Assembly: GCA_030680655.1 (NCBI GenBank)
Contig: JAUXUZ010000291.1
Coordinates: 1-8,336, forward strand
Reading direction: 5' to 3'
Source: Phycisphaerales bacterium
Lineage (GTDB): Bacteria; Planctomycetota; Phycisphaerae; Phycisphaerales; UBA1924
Length of the DNA stretch: 8,336 bases
Every line of letters begins with the position of its first letter. The stretch's first letter is position 1. Made by a program: the position numbers and the translations under genes. Below are positions 1-5,243 of the stretch, piece by piece. The notes beneath the pieces were generated by a model. The model searched no databases, had not been told where the DNA came from, and saw only the letters and a program-made list of their open reading frames with translations.

Positions 1-120
1 GCCGCCGGTGGTCACGGCGATCTGCTGCGCCTGGGTGTGGGGCACGGTTACCGCCAGACCGGCGACGAGCGTGAGGGCCATCAGCGTGCGGGCAACGGCT
101 TGGACGGTTCGGGTGGCCAT
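1..120 (-). CDS. N-terminus of a putative exported protein (partial)
   Basis: The first 40 codons of a minus-strand gene begin with ATG at 120 and run off the left edge. The translation starts MATRTVQAVARTLMALTLVA and continues through a hydrophobic stretch to a likely signal peptidase site near HTQAQQ, around residues 27-32. This is a basic start, a hydrophobic core and a small-residue cleavage region, which indicates Sec export. GGAG lies 6 nt upstream of the ATG and supports the start. The gene follows the metallopeptidase gene on the same strand after a 162-nt gap that contains hairpins, so it is probably a separate transcription unit. Too little of the mature protein is present to name a family. 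Confidence 0.6.
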   Translation of the reverse strand, partial: MATRTVQAVARTLMALTLVAGLAVTVPHTQAQQIAVTTGG

Positions 121-192
121 AGGAGGCTCCAGGGCGATGAGGTTCGAAAGGGTGAGGATCAAGGACGACGGGAATCCGCGGGCGTAACGCCC

Positions 193-227
193 ACCTGTGG
201 AGTCTACCGCGCGGCATCCCCACAGGT
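193..227. repeat. 8-bp inverted repeat in the intergenic gap
   Basis: ACCTGTGG (193-200) and CCACAGGT (220-227) are perfect inverted arms 19 nt apart. A smaller palindrome, GGGCG-TAA-CGCCC, abuts it at 180-192. Both lie in the 162-nt gap (121-282) upstream of the exported-protein gene that starts at 120. They could be an operator, a leader hairpin or chance pairing in GC-rich DNA. No convincing -35/-10 pair was recognised in this gap. Confidence 0.3.
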
Positions 228-248
228 TGCATGGATGCGCACGGCGGC

Positions 249-268
249 AACGGCCGTCGTCGGCCGTT
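249..268 (-). terminator. hairpin after the minus-strand operon, possible terminator
   Basis: AACGGCCG and CGGCCGTT form a perfect 8-bp stem around a 4-nt loop, starting 14 nt past the TAG stop of the metallopeptidase gene. With one bulge the pairing extends to flanking GC/TTGC. No T-run follows in the minus direction, so a classical intrinsic terminator is not shown. The position directly after the last gene of a five-gene run is the main reason for the call. Confidence 0.4.
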
Positions 269-282
269 TGCGGGGTTTGCGC

Positions 283-1884
283 CTATTCGTACTGGCCCAG
301 CCGCACTTTGACCTCAAACGGCCGACCATCGCGGCGCACCTTGAGCAGGACCTGCTGGCCGGGCTTGAAGGCGGGTGTGCCGAGCAGCCGGGCCAGTTCG
401 GTCTGATCGCGGACGGCGTGCCCATCCACCGAGACGATCACGTCACCGGCGATCAGCGGGTTCCTCAGGAGGTCGTTGGTGCCGGTGCCGATGACCACCA
501 TCCCCTCTCCGCCGACTGGCTGCATGTCGCAGGGGAGCGTCGGCAGGCCGGGGGTGTTCTGCTCGCCGACATCCGGCAGCGCCAGGAGCCACGCCTTGAA
601 GTCACGATCGAGTGCGGCGAGCGGCTTGCCGAGCACCCGCTCGGTGGTGGTCTTGCCGGTCGGGTCAGCTGCGAAGTCGGCGGTGTAGGCGGCGTACCAG
701 TCTCGGAGGCGGGAAGGGAGGGCGACCGCTTTTCCCGGTTTCATTTTCGCCCCTCCATCGATCCCGCCCGCTCCACCTTGCACCAACCAGAGAAAGAACG
801 CACGCGAGGCGGCGTAGTGGCCAAGCGCGCGGCTGCCCATGTACGTCTTCTCGTCCATGGTCATCAGCACGGAGAGCTTGGGGAGCAGGTTGATCTTCGC
901 CATGCGCCTGGCGGTGTTGGTCCGCCACGACGCGACCGGGACAAGCCGCACCGACTCGTCCTGCTCGACGACCAGATCGACATCCTCGATCAGCGAGCAG
1001 AGCCCCTCCTGCACCCACATCGCGTGCACCTGCCCGACGCGGCTCATGTGCCGCCAGTGCAGCGCATGCCAGAACTCGTGCCGGAGCGTCGGGCCCAGGT
1101 CCCTCGCCACGAGCTGCTGCTTCCAGTTGTCGTAGAGCCCTCCCACTCGGTCAGCCCTCGCGCCGAGCGTGGCGGATGCCCACGACTGGAAGTCGACCGC
1201 GTTTGGGAGGAAGACCAGCACCCACGGGTCGGGGTGCTGGCCGTCGGCCACAACCGCGGTGGCGTCGGGGGGGAGCACGTGCGAGCGCCAGTAGTCGGTG
1301 ATGCGCTGCAACTCCACCTTCGTTTCGGCGTGCCCTTCCTTGGAGAACCCGCTCACAAACGCCAGGCGCAGCGGGGCGTTCTTTTCGATCTGATAGCCGC
1401 GCTGCTCGGCCGTCTGGTTGTTTACCTTCAGCGTGCGCTGGAATTGCTGGAGACGGTAATCGATCCCTGTGTCCTGCAGCTCGCGCCACCCTTCGCGGAT
1501 GGCCGCGAAGACAACGCCCTCGGCCAGGGGCTGGAGGTCCTTCTCGGCGAGCATGCGCGGGAAGTCGGTGAAGCCGAGCTCGATGCACTTGCGCAGGGCC
1601 CGCTCAGCGCCGTCGATGTCGCCGCGCAGCGTCTGCACGCAGGCGAGGTTGTAGCGGACGATCGGGTCGCCGGGGGCGAAGCGTACAAGCTCGGCCAACC
1701 CATCTGCGGCCGCTTCGTAGTCGTGCTCTTCGTAGGCCGCCTGCCAGGCGGCCTCGAGCGACTCGCGTGTCGGCTCGGTCGCCTTCGCCGGTTGTAAGGA
1801 TGACGGCTTGCTCGGCTGCGCCGATGCGAAACACGCTGCGCTGCAGGCGATCAACGCTGCCGCGATGAGCTGCTTGAGCTTCAC
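283..1884 (-). CDS. exported TPR / HExxH metallopeptidase-like / PDZ protein
   Basis: The protein has 533 aa from the GTG at 1884. This start is chosen because a signal peptide follows at once (VKLKQLIAAALIACSAACFA, then SAQ), GGAGG lies 7 nt upstream, and the GTG overlaps the TGA of purN as GTGA; the open frame extends upstream but is not protein-like. Residues about 41-108 look like TPR helices (EEHDYEAAADGLAELVRFAP, then NLACVQTLRGDIDGAERALR). HEFWH at 269-273 with a downstream Glu in WVQEG (E293) fits a gluzincin-type zinc site. Residues about 450-530 resemble a PDZ domain (NPLIAGDVIVSVDGHAV). The protein probably acts in the periplasm as a protease or peptide-binding enzyme. The substrate is unknown, and catalysis is inferred only from the HExxH...E pattern. 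It is the last gene of the minus-strand operon. Confidence 0.8.
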   Translation of the reverse strand: MKLKQLIAAALIACSAACFASAQPSKPSSLQPAKATEPTRESLEAAWQAAYEEHDYEAAADGLAELVRFAPGDPIVRYNLACVQTLRGDIDGAERALRKCIELGFTDFPRMLAEKDLQPLAEGVVFAAIREGWRELQDTGIDYRLQQFQRTLKVNNQTAEQRGYQIEKNAPLRLAFVSGFSKEGHAETKVELQRITDYWRSHVLPPDATAVVADGQHPDPWVLVFLPNAVDFQSWASATLGARADRVGGLYDNWKQQLVARDLGPTLRHEFWHALHWRHMSRVGQVHAMWVQEGLCSLIEDVDLVVEQDESVRLVPVASWRTNTARRMAKINLLPKLSVLMTMDEKTYMGSRALGHYAASRAFFLWLVQGGAGGIDGGAKMKPGKAVALPSRLRDWYAAYTADFAADPTGKTTTERVLGKPLAALDRDFKAWLLALPDVGEQNTPGLPTLPCDMQPVGGEGMVVIGTGTNDLLRNPLIAGDVIVSVDGHAVRDQTELARLLGTPAFKPGQQVLLKVRRDGRPFEVKVRLGQYE

Positions 1885-2567
1885 TTGGCTGCCTCCAGTA
1901 CGGTCCTGCCGGCCAGGAGGGTGCCGATCGCTTCGACGTACGCCTCCCGTTCTACCTGAAAGACGCGCGCGGCGAGTGTCTCCGGCGTGTCGCCATCCAG
2001 CACCGGGCACGTCCGGCGCAGCAGCACCGGCCCGTGGTCGTATTCGCTGTCGACGAGATGAACCGTGCAGCCGCTCACCGCCACGCCGCTCGCTAGAACC
2101 GCCTCGTGCACGCGGCGGCCGTACATCCCCTTGCCGCCGAAGTCCGGCAGCAGCGCGGGGTGGATGTTGACGATCCGCCCCGCCAGTGACGCCGGCACCT
2201 CGAGACGCTTGAGGTACCCCGCCAGCACGATGTAGTCGCCACCCAGTTCCATCACCAGTTGTTCGAGCGCGGCGGCGGTTGGATGCCCCGGCAGGTGAAC
2301 AACCGGCACAGCCGCACCCCCACCCCCGCCACCCCCCAGGGCGCGTGCGCGCTCGAACCCTTCGCTGCCGGGCGGTGAGCTGCTGATCACACCCGTGATG
2401 CGTGCGCTGGGGAGGCGCCCATCGCGGGTGGCTTCGTGCAGGTTCAGCAGGGTGCGGCCAGCGCCGGAGATAATGACCACCAGGCGCGCGGGGTTGGCCG
2501 CGCTGAAGGGGGGCTTGCGCAGGCCGGAACTTCGAACGGTTGACGCATGGGGGGGCGGGTATGCCAC
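1881..2567 (-). CDS. purN: phosphoribosylglycinamide formyltransferase (GART, PurN type)
   Basis: The protein has 228 aa. The family transfers a formyl group from 10-formyl-tetrahydrofolate to GAR, the third step of cytosolic de novo purine synthesis. The catalytic triad known from E. coli PurN (Asn106, His108, Asp144) aligns with N134 and H136 in NIHPALLPDFGGKGMYG and D177 in DSEYDHGP. The phosphate-loop region reads ISGAGRTLLNL instead of the usual SGNGSNLQ, and a run of seven glycines (78-84) sits in a loop. About 27 residues precede the usual start of the fold. The GTG at 2567, 3 nt after the upstream stop, has only a weak ribosome binding site, so the true start may be internal, for example the GTG within LVVIISG. 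Its 3' end overlaps the peptidase gene by 4 nt (GTGA), suggesting translational coupling. Confidence 0.9.
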   Translation of the reverse strand: MAYPPPHASTVRSSGLRKPPFSAANPARLVVIISGAGRTLLNLHEATRDGRLPSARITGVISSSPPGSEGFERARALGGGGGGGAAVPVVHLPGHPTAAALEQLVMELGGDYIVLAGYLKRLEVPASLAGRIVNIHPALLPDFGGKGMYGRRVHEAVLASGVAVSGCTVHLVDSEYDHGPVLLRRTCPVLDGDTPETLAARVFQVEREAYVEAIGTLLAGRTVLEAAK

Positions 2568-2570
2568 GCC

Positions 2571-2927
2571 TTACTGTAACGCCTTCACCGCGGCGTCACG
2601 GTCCTTGACGATCGCCAGCCCCTTGTCGAGCCGCGTCATCTGAAGCAGCTTGAAGATCTGCGGGTCCATAGAAAAGTAGACGATCTTCCCCGCGGGCTTG
2701 TGCTGCGCGGCCAGCTTGTTCAGCTTCAGCAGCAGGCCGATCCCCACGCTGGAGAGGAGCCTCACCTGCGAGAAGTCGACCGCGAAGCGGTGGCGGCACT
2801 CGGTCGCCAGCTTGCACAGGTCGACCTCGATCGCGTGCGTCTCGTAGTCGCCGACCTTCTCGGTGGTCAGCACCGCGACCGGTACGCCGTTAACGATGCT
2901 GGATGTCACGTGTGCCGAATAGACCAT
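2571..2927 (-). CDS. STAS-domain protein (anti-anti-sigma factor-like)
   Basis: The protein has 118 aa from ATG 2927. This start is preferred over an upstream in-frame codon at 2957 because GTGAGGAA lies 4-5 nt before it and the thioesterase stop ends 7 nt upstream. The whole protein is one STAS domain: a beta strand with FAVDFSQVRLLSSVGIG, a helix GLLLKLNKLAAQ, a strand KIVYFSM, and a C-terminal helix after LLQMTRLDKGLAI. SSVGIG aligns with DSSGLG of SpoIIAA, so S60 is the candidate phosphoserine. Such proteins bind anti-sigma kinases in partner-switching control or serve as scaffolds. No partner kinase or phosphatase gene is visible here, so its role among metabolic genes is unknown. Confidence 0.82.
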   Translation of the reverse strand: MVYSAHVTSSIVNGVPVAVLTTEKVGDYETHAIEVDLCKLATECRHRFAVDFSQVRLLSSVGIGLLLKLNKLAAQHKPAGKIVYFSMDPQIFKLLQMTRLDKGLAIVKDRDAAVKALQ

Positions 2928-2934
2928 GCGTTCC

Positions 2935-3375
2935 TCACCACTGCCCGTGGCCGTCACCCTGCGACGGGTCCGCGAACGGAATCGACCGCCCGCCGCTGTC
3001 CACCGCCACCATGACCAGCGTCGCCGATGTCACCGCGACACCGCCCGCCAGTCCCTCCCCCCCCGCGCTGTCTGGCGCGAACCGCTCGGCCTGAACATCC
3101 ACCTCCACCGTCACGCTGCTGCGCCCCGTCTTGATCGTCCTGGCGAAGAAGTTGAGCGTATCGCCCACGTAGACCGGCCGCTTGAACTCCACGCGGTCGA
3201 GCGCCAGCGTGACCCACCGGCACTTGGCGTGCAAGCGCGCCTGCACGAAGGCCGCCTGATCGATGTACGACAGGATCACCCCGCCGAAGATCGAGCCGTA
3301 GGGGTTGGTGTCCTTGGGCATCGCGATCACCCGCAACGCCAGCCGCGCCTGCGCATGGTCGAACGCCTCGGTCAA
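2935..3375 (-). CDS. hotdog-fold acyl-CoA thioesterase (YciA/BFIT-like)
   Basis: The protein has 146 aa from TTG 3375. The start is inferred because family similarity begins right there (LTEAFDHAQARLALRVIAMP), the TTG overlaps the upstream TGA as TTGA, and AAGG lies 7 nt upstream. Starting at the ATG at 3321 would cut off the first beta strand. DTNPYGSIFGGVILSYIDQA (residues 22-41) matches the YciA signature; D39 in the central helix is at the position of the family's catalytic acid. RVEFKRPVYVGDTLNFFA and TGRSSVTVEVDVQAE complete the hotdog sheet. The expected activity is hydrolysis of acyl-CoA to free acid and CoA in the cytosol; chain-length preference cannot be read from sequence. It is the second gene of the operon. 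Confidence 0.85.
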   Translation of the reverse strand: MTEAFDHAQARLALRVIAMPKDTNPYGSIFGGVILSYIDQAAFVQARLHAKCRWVTLALDRVEFKRPVYVGDTLNFFARTIKTGRSSVTVEVDVQAERFAPDSAGGEGLAGGVAVTSATLVMVAVDSGGRSIPFADPSQGDGHGQW

Positions 3376-3656
3376 CGCTTGCCCTTCTTCTTCGCGGCCT
3401 TGGCCGGCGCACGCTTCGCCGACGGTGCCTTGCTCTTCTTCGTCTTCGTGGGCTTGATCACCTTCGCCGGCTGCGTCAGGTCGATCACCTCCGCCTTGGC
3501 GGCGAGCTTGCGCAACCGGTCGAGCGAGGCGAGGCAGGCGCGGTGCTCGATGAACCCTTCGGTGCTCTCGCTCACCGTGCCACCCGCGGCGTCGCGCAGC
3601 ACCCACCGGAAGGCTCCGGTGGCATCACGGCTGATGAGGAATCGTCCGATCGACAT
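3372..3656 (-). CDS. YegP/DUF1508-like protein with Lys/Ala-rich tail
   Basis: The protein has 94 aa. The ATG at 3656 is preferred over the ATG at 3662 because GGGAG is 7 nt upstream of the former and only 1 nt from the latter. Residues about 2-50 (IGRFLISRDATGAFRWVLRD, then STEGFIEHRACLASLDRLRK) match the DUF1508/YegP pattern, a small beta-beta-beta-alpha module often present in two copies; here there is only one. Residues about 68-94 are a basic tail (KPTKTKKSKAPSAKRAPAKA, then AKKKGKR), which resembles H1-like nucleoid-binding tails and may bind DNA or RNA. It is the first gene of the minus-strand operon and overlaps the thioesterase gene by 4 nt. Its promoter should lie in the repeat-bearing region 3663-4044. 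The cellular function of the family is not established. Confidence 0.78.
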   Translation of the reverse strand: MSIGRFLISRDATGAFRWVLRDAAGGTVSESTEGFIEHRACLASLDRLRKLAAKAEVIDLTQPAKVIKPTKTKKSKAPSAKRAPAKAAKKKGKR

Positions 3657-3748
3657 ACACATACTCCCATCGCCCCGCCCCCGCCCAGAGCCTAACCGGA
3701 AACCGGCGGTAAATCCCGTTGCGGCCGCCCGGGAAGGCCTCCGGGGTT

Positions 3749-3761
3749 GGGGGGGGGGGGG
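3749..3761 (+). repeat. homopolymeric run of 13 G, G-quadruplex candidate
   Basis: Thirteen consecutive G residues follow GGGGTT (3743-3748), and GGGGGG follows at 3771-3776. Four or more G-tracts close together on the plus strand could fold into a quadruplex, and runs of this length tend to vary by slippage. The run lies about 90 nt upstream of the YegP-like gene start. A sequencing length error is possible. Confidence 0.6.
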
Positions 3762-3762
3762 T

Positions 3763-3930
3763 GAGAAGATGGGGGGACACGGGGAGGAGCGCGGGGGATC
3801 GGGTGAAGAGCCCGGGCGATAGGGAGGGGAGCTCAGGCGACAGGGTGGAGAGCTCGGGCGATAGGGTGAGGAGCTCAGGCGATGGGGTGGAGAGCTCGGG
3901 CGATGGGGTGAGGAGCTCAGGCGATGGGGT
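3763..3930 (+). repeat. 21-bp tandem repeat array, about 8 units
   Basis: Units start at 3763, 3784, 3805, 3826, 3847, 3868, 3889 and 3910, with no length variation. The five units from 3826 to 3930 are nearly identical, and the first three are degenerate. Each good unit has the form G-R-R-G-AGCTC-R-GGCGAYRGGGT. Types with GAGGAGCTCAGG and GGAGAGCTCGGG alternate, so the higher-order unit is 42 bp: 3826-3867 and 3868-3909 differ at only 4 positions. The palindrome GAGCTC recurs at 3829, 3850, 3871, 3892 and 3913, exactly 21 bp (about two helical turns) apart. A ninth unit decays from 3931. It may be a minisatellite or an array of protein-binding sites. Confidence 0.85.
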
Positions 3931-3936
3931 GGAGAG

Positions 3937-3954
3937 TTCTCCCGGCGGGGAGAA
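3937..3954. repeat. perfect hairpin next to the 21-bp array
   Basis: TTCTCCC and GGGAGAA form a 7-bp perfect stem around GGCG. It lies directly after the last good 21-bp unit and 90 nt before hutG. No T-run follows on either strand, so an operator or leader structure is as likely as a terminator. Confidence 0.4.
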
Positions 3955-4008
3955 TCGTTCCCGGCCCGGGCAGGATGCTCCAATCGAGGATCAACGGTTA
4001 TCCGGCCG

Positions 4009-4029
4009 CCCCCCCCCCTCCCCCTCCCC
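4009..4029. repeat. C-rich tract before hutG (G-rich on the minus strand)
   Basis: Ten C, then T, five C, T and four C. On the minus strand this gives three closely spaced G-tracts, a possible quadruplex with neighbouring G's. It occupies the place where a -35 element of hutG would be expected, so no normal -35 is seen. Confidence 0.5.
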
Positions 4030-4033
4030 GCTC

Positions 4034-4039
4034 TACCGT
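4034..4039 (+). promoter_or_regulatory. TACCGT, candidate -10 for a leaderless hutG transcript
   Basis: TACCGT fits TANNNT and ends 5 nt before the GTG of hutG, which has no Shine-Dalgarno sequence. Such spacing is typical of leaderless mRNAs in lineages that use them. The motif is short and common, so the call is tentative. The same CGCTCTAC octamer (4029-4036) also precedes hutI (5223-5230). Confidence 0.3.
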
Positions 4040-4044
4040 TCATC

Positions 4045-5055
4045 GTGCCCAAGCCCACCGACCCGTTTATCGCCCCACCGCACACCACCCCGGCGATCTG
4101 GCCCGATCGGCCCGCCAGCCGTCTCGCCAGCCTGATCACCACCGACCCGGCCGAGGCCGGGTCGTGCGAGGTCGCCCTCCTCGGCCTGCCAGACGATGTC
4201 GGTGTGCGGCTCAACAACGGGCGGCCGGGGGCGGCCGATGGGCCGCGGGCCTTCCGCGCTGCGCTGACGGGGTACGGCATCGCCCAGCCGGCGGGGTTCA
4301 ACTGGCCGCGGGTGTTTGATGCCGGCGATGTGACGCCCGCGCCGGGTGTGCACGCCGAGGGCCTGGCCGAGACGCACGCACGCATCACCGAGGCAGCGCT
4401 CGCCCTCCACCGCGCGGGGCTCTTTCCCATCGCCATCGGCGGTGGGCACGACCTCACCTTCCCGTTCGTGCGCGCGGCGATCCAGCACCACCGTGCCAAG
4501 GCCACCGAGACCTTCGCGGGCGTCTACTTCGATGCGCACCTGGATGTGCGCCCAACGCCCGGCTCGGGCATGCCCTTCCGCAGCCTGATCGAAGACTGCA
4601 ACGCCGGGCCGCTGATGATCATCGGGCACAACCCACTCGCCAACAGCCGCGAGCACGCGGCGTACTTCTCGAGCGCCTGCGGCGGGCGGAACATCATCGC
4701 CGACGATGACCTGATCGGCCGGATCGACGACCTGGGCGGGCCCGACGACCTGCTCGCGCCGCTCCACAACGAGGACCCGGCCTCCATCGACCATCTCTTC
4801 TGCTCGTTTGATCTCGATGCGCTCGACGCCTCCCACGCGCCGGGTGTGAGCGCCATGAACCCGGCGGGCATGACCACCCGCGAGGCAGCGCGGCTCATGT
4901 TCATCGCCGCCAGCCACCCGCGCCTGCGCTGCCTGGACATCATGGAGCTCTCGCCGCCCAACGACGACAAGGGACGCACCGCACGCGCCGCCGCGCACCT
5001 TTTCCTCCACGCGCTGATGGGGCTAAAGCTCGGCCGCGAGATTGAACAGCGGTGA
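4045..5055 (+). CDS. hutG: formimidoylglutamase, arginase/agmatinase fold
   Basis: The protein has 336 aa from GTG 4045. The family is a cytosolic Mn-dependent ureohydrolase; HutG hydrolyses N-formimino-L-glutamate to glutamate and formamide, the last step of one histidine degradation route. The binuclear metal motifs are all present: GGGHD (132-136), YFDAHLD (D163, H165, D167) and SFDLDALDASHAPG (D256, D258). SGMPFRSLIED after the second motif is typical of formimidoylglutamases rather than arginases, and hutI next door supports the choice over agmatinase. No other start fits better, and the first 35 residues are proline-rich and poorly conserved. There is no ribosome binding site. hutI follows after a 188-nt gap filled by a palindromic element. 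An alternative would be another guanidino-acid hydrolase, but the context makes this unlikely. Confidence 0.9.
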   Translation: MPKPTDPFIAPPHTTPAIWPDRPASRLASLITTDPAEAGSCEVALLGLPDDVGVRLNNGRPGAADGPRAFRAALTGYGIAQPAGFNWPRVFDAGDVTPAPGVHAEGLAETHARITEAALALHRAGLFPIAIGGGHDLTFPFVRAAIQHHRAKATETFAGVYFDAHLDVRPTPGSGMPFRSLIEDCNAGPLMIIGHNPLANSREHAAYFSSACGGRNIIADDDLIGRIDDLGGPDDLLAPLHNEDPASIDHLFCSFDLDALDASHAPGVSAMNPAGMTTREAARLMFIAASHPRLRCLDIMELSPPNDDKGRTARAAAHLFLHALMGLKLGREIEQR

Positions 5056-5066
5056 AGAGGTCTTCC

Positions 5067-5211
5067 AACCCTCCCGCTCCCAGCGGGAGGGTCGGCCGAG
5101 TCTTCGAGGCCGGGGAGGGTGCATTCGAAGCGGAGATCAACGCGAGAACGCCAGAACCCTCCCCGACGTCGCCAAGCCTCCGTCGACCCTCCCGCTGGGA
5201 GCGGGAGGGTT
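5067..5211. repeat. REPIN-like pair of inverted palindromes between hutG and hutI
   Basis: The outer arms at 5067-5093 and 5185-5211 are perfect 27-bp reverse complements. Each arm is itself a hairpin: ACCCTCCCGCT, CCC (or GGG), AGCGGGAGGGT. Inside, GGGGAGGGT (about 5113-5121) and ACCCTCCCC (about 5156-5164) form a second inverted pair, and the spacers between outer and inner arms align with small indels, so each half is about 55 bp long. The central loop is about 34 bp. The element starts 12 nt after the hutG stop and could also end or stabilise the hutG transcript. Compare REPIN elements: two REP palindromes in opposite orientation around a variable loop. No transposase is in the window. 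Confidence 0.85.
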
Positions 5212-5227
5212 GAAATCGACGGCGCTC

Positions 5228-5233
5228 TACACT
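5228..5233 (+). promoter_or_regulatory. TACACT, candidate -10 for hutI
   Basis: TACACT fits TANNNT and ends 10 nt before the hutI ATG. The stretch between is C-rich (CCTTTCCCCC) without a Shine-Dalgarno site. A TTGAAA at 5210-5215, partly made by the end of the palindromic element, is only 12 nt upstream, too close for a normal -35. hutI may instead be co-transcribed with hutG. Confidence 0.25.
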
Positions 5234-5243
5234 CCTTTCCCCC

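Larger units (their letters stand above)
3657..4044. promoter_or_regulatory. divergent intergenic region with repeats and G/C tracts, no gene
   Basis: About 390 bp separate the minus-strand operon from hutG on the plus strand, so promoters for both directions should lie here. Open frames cross the region on both strands, but they only translate the 21-bp repeats and continue antisense into neighbouring genes, so no gene is called. Contents from left to right: a CCGG-AAA-CCGG palindrome (3696-3706), a 13-G run, the 21-bp repeat array, a 7-bp-stem hairpin, an imperfect palindrome GGATCAACGGTTATCC (3989-4004), and a C-rich tract. No consensus sigma-70 promoter pair is clear. Confidence 0.5.

Noticed and set aside
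37..1797. 586-codon open frame on the plus strand
   Set aside because: It is antisense to the TPR/HExxH/PDZ gene, whose signal peptide, motifs and ribosome binding site are clear. The plus translation shows no family motif and reflects high GC content.
3763..3930. CRISPR array
   Set aside because: Units are contiguous 21-mers without unique spacers, and no cas gene is present.
3719..4135. Plus-strand ORF with seven-residue repeats such as VRSSGDG
   Set aside because: The heptads come from the 21-bp array, which is open in several frames. The ORF overlaps the start of hutG and has no ribosome binding site.
3657..4505. N-terminal extension of the YegP-like frame to a 377-codon ORF
   Set aside because: The upstream part translates the 21-bp repeats and the antisense of hutG. 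The ATG at 3656 with GGGAG is a better start.
4033..5010. 325-codon minus-strand ORF over hutG
   Set aside because: It is a shadow of hutG, whose metal-binding motifs are all in place on the plus strand.
5067..5093. Classical rho-independent terminator after hutG
   Set aside because: The hairpin is strong but has no T-run, and its exact inverted partner at 5185-5211 is better explained by a repeat element. A termination role remains possible.
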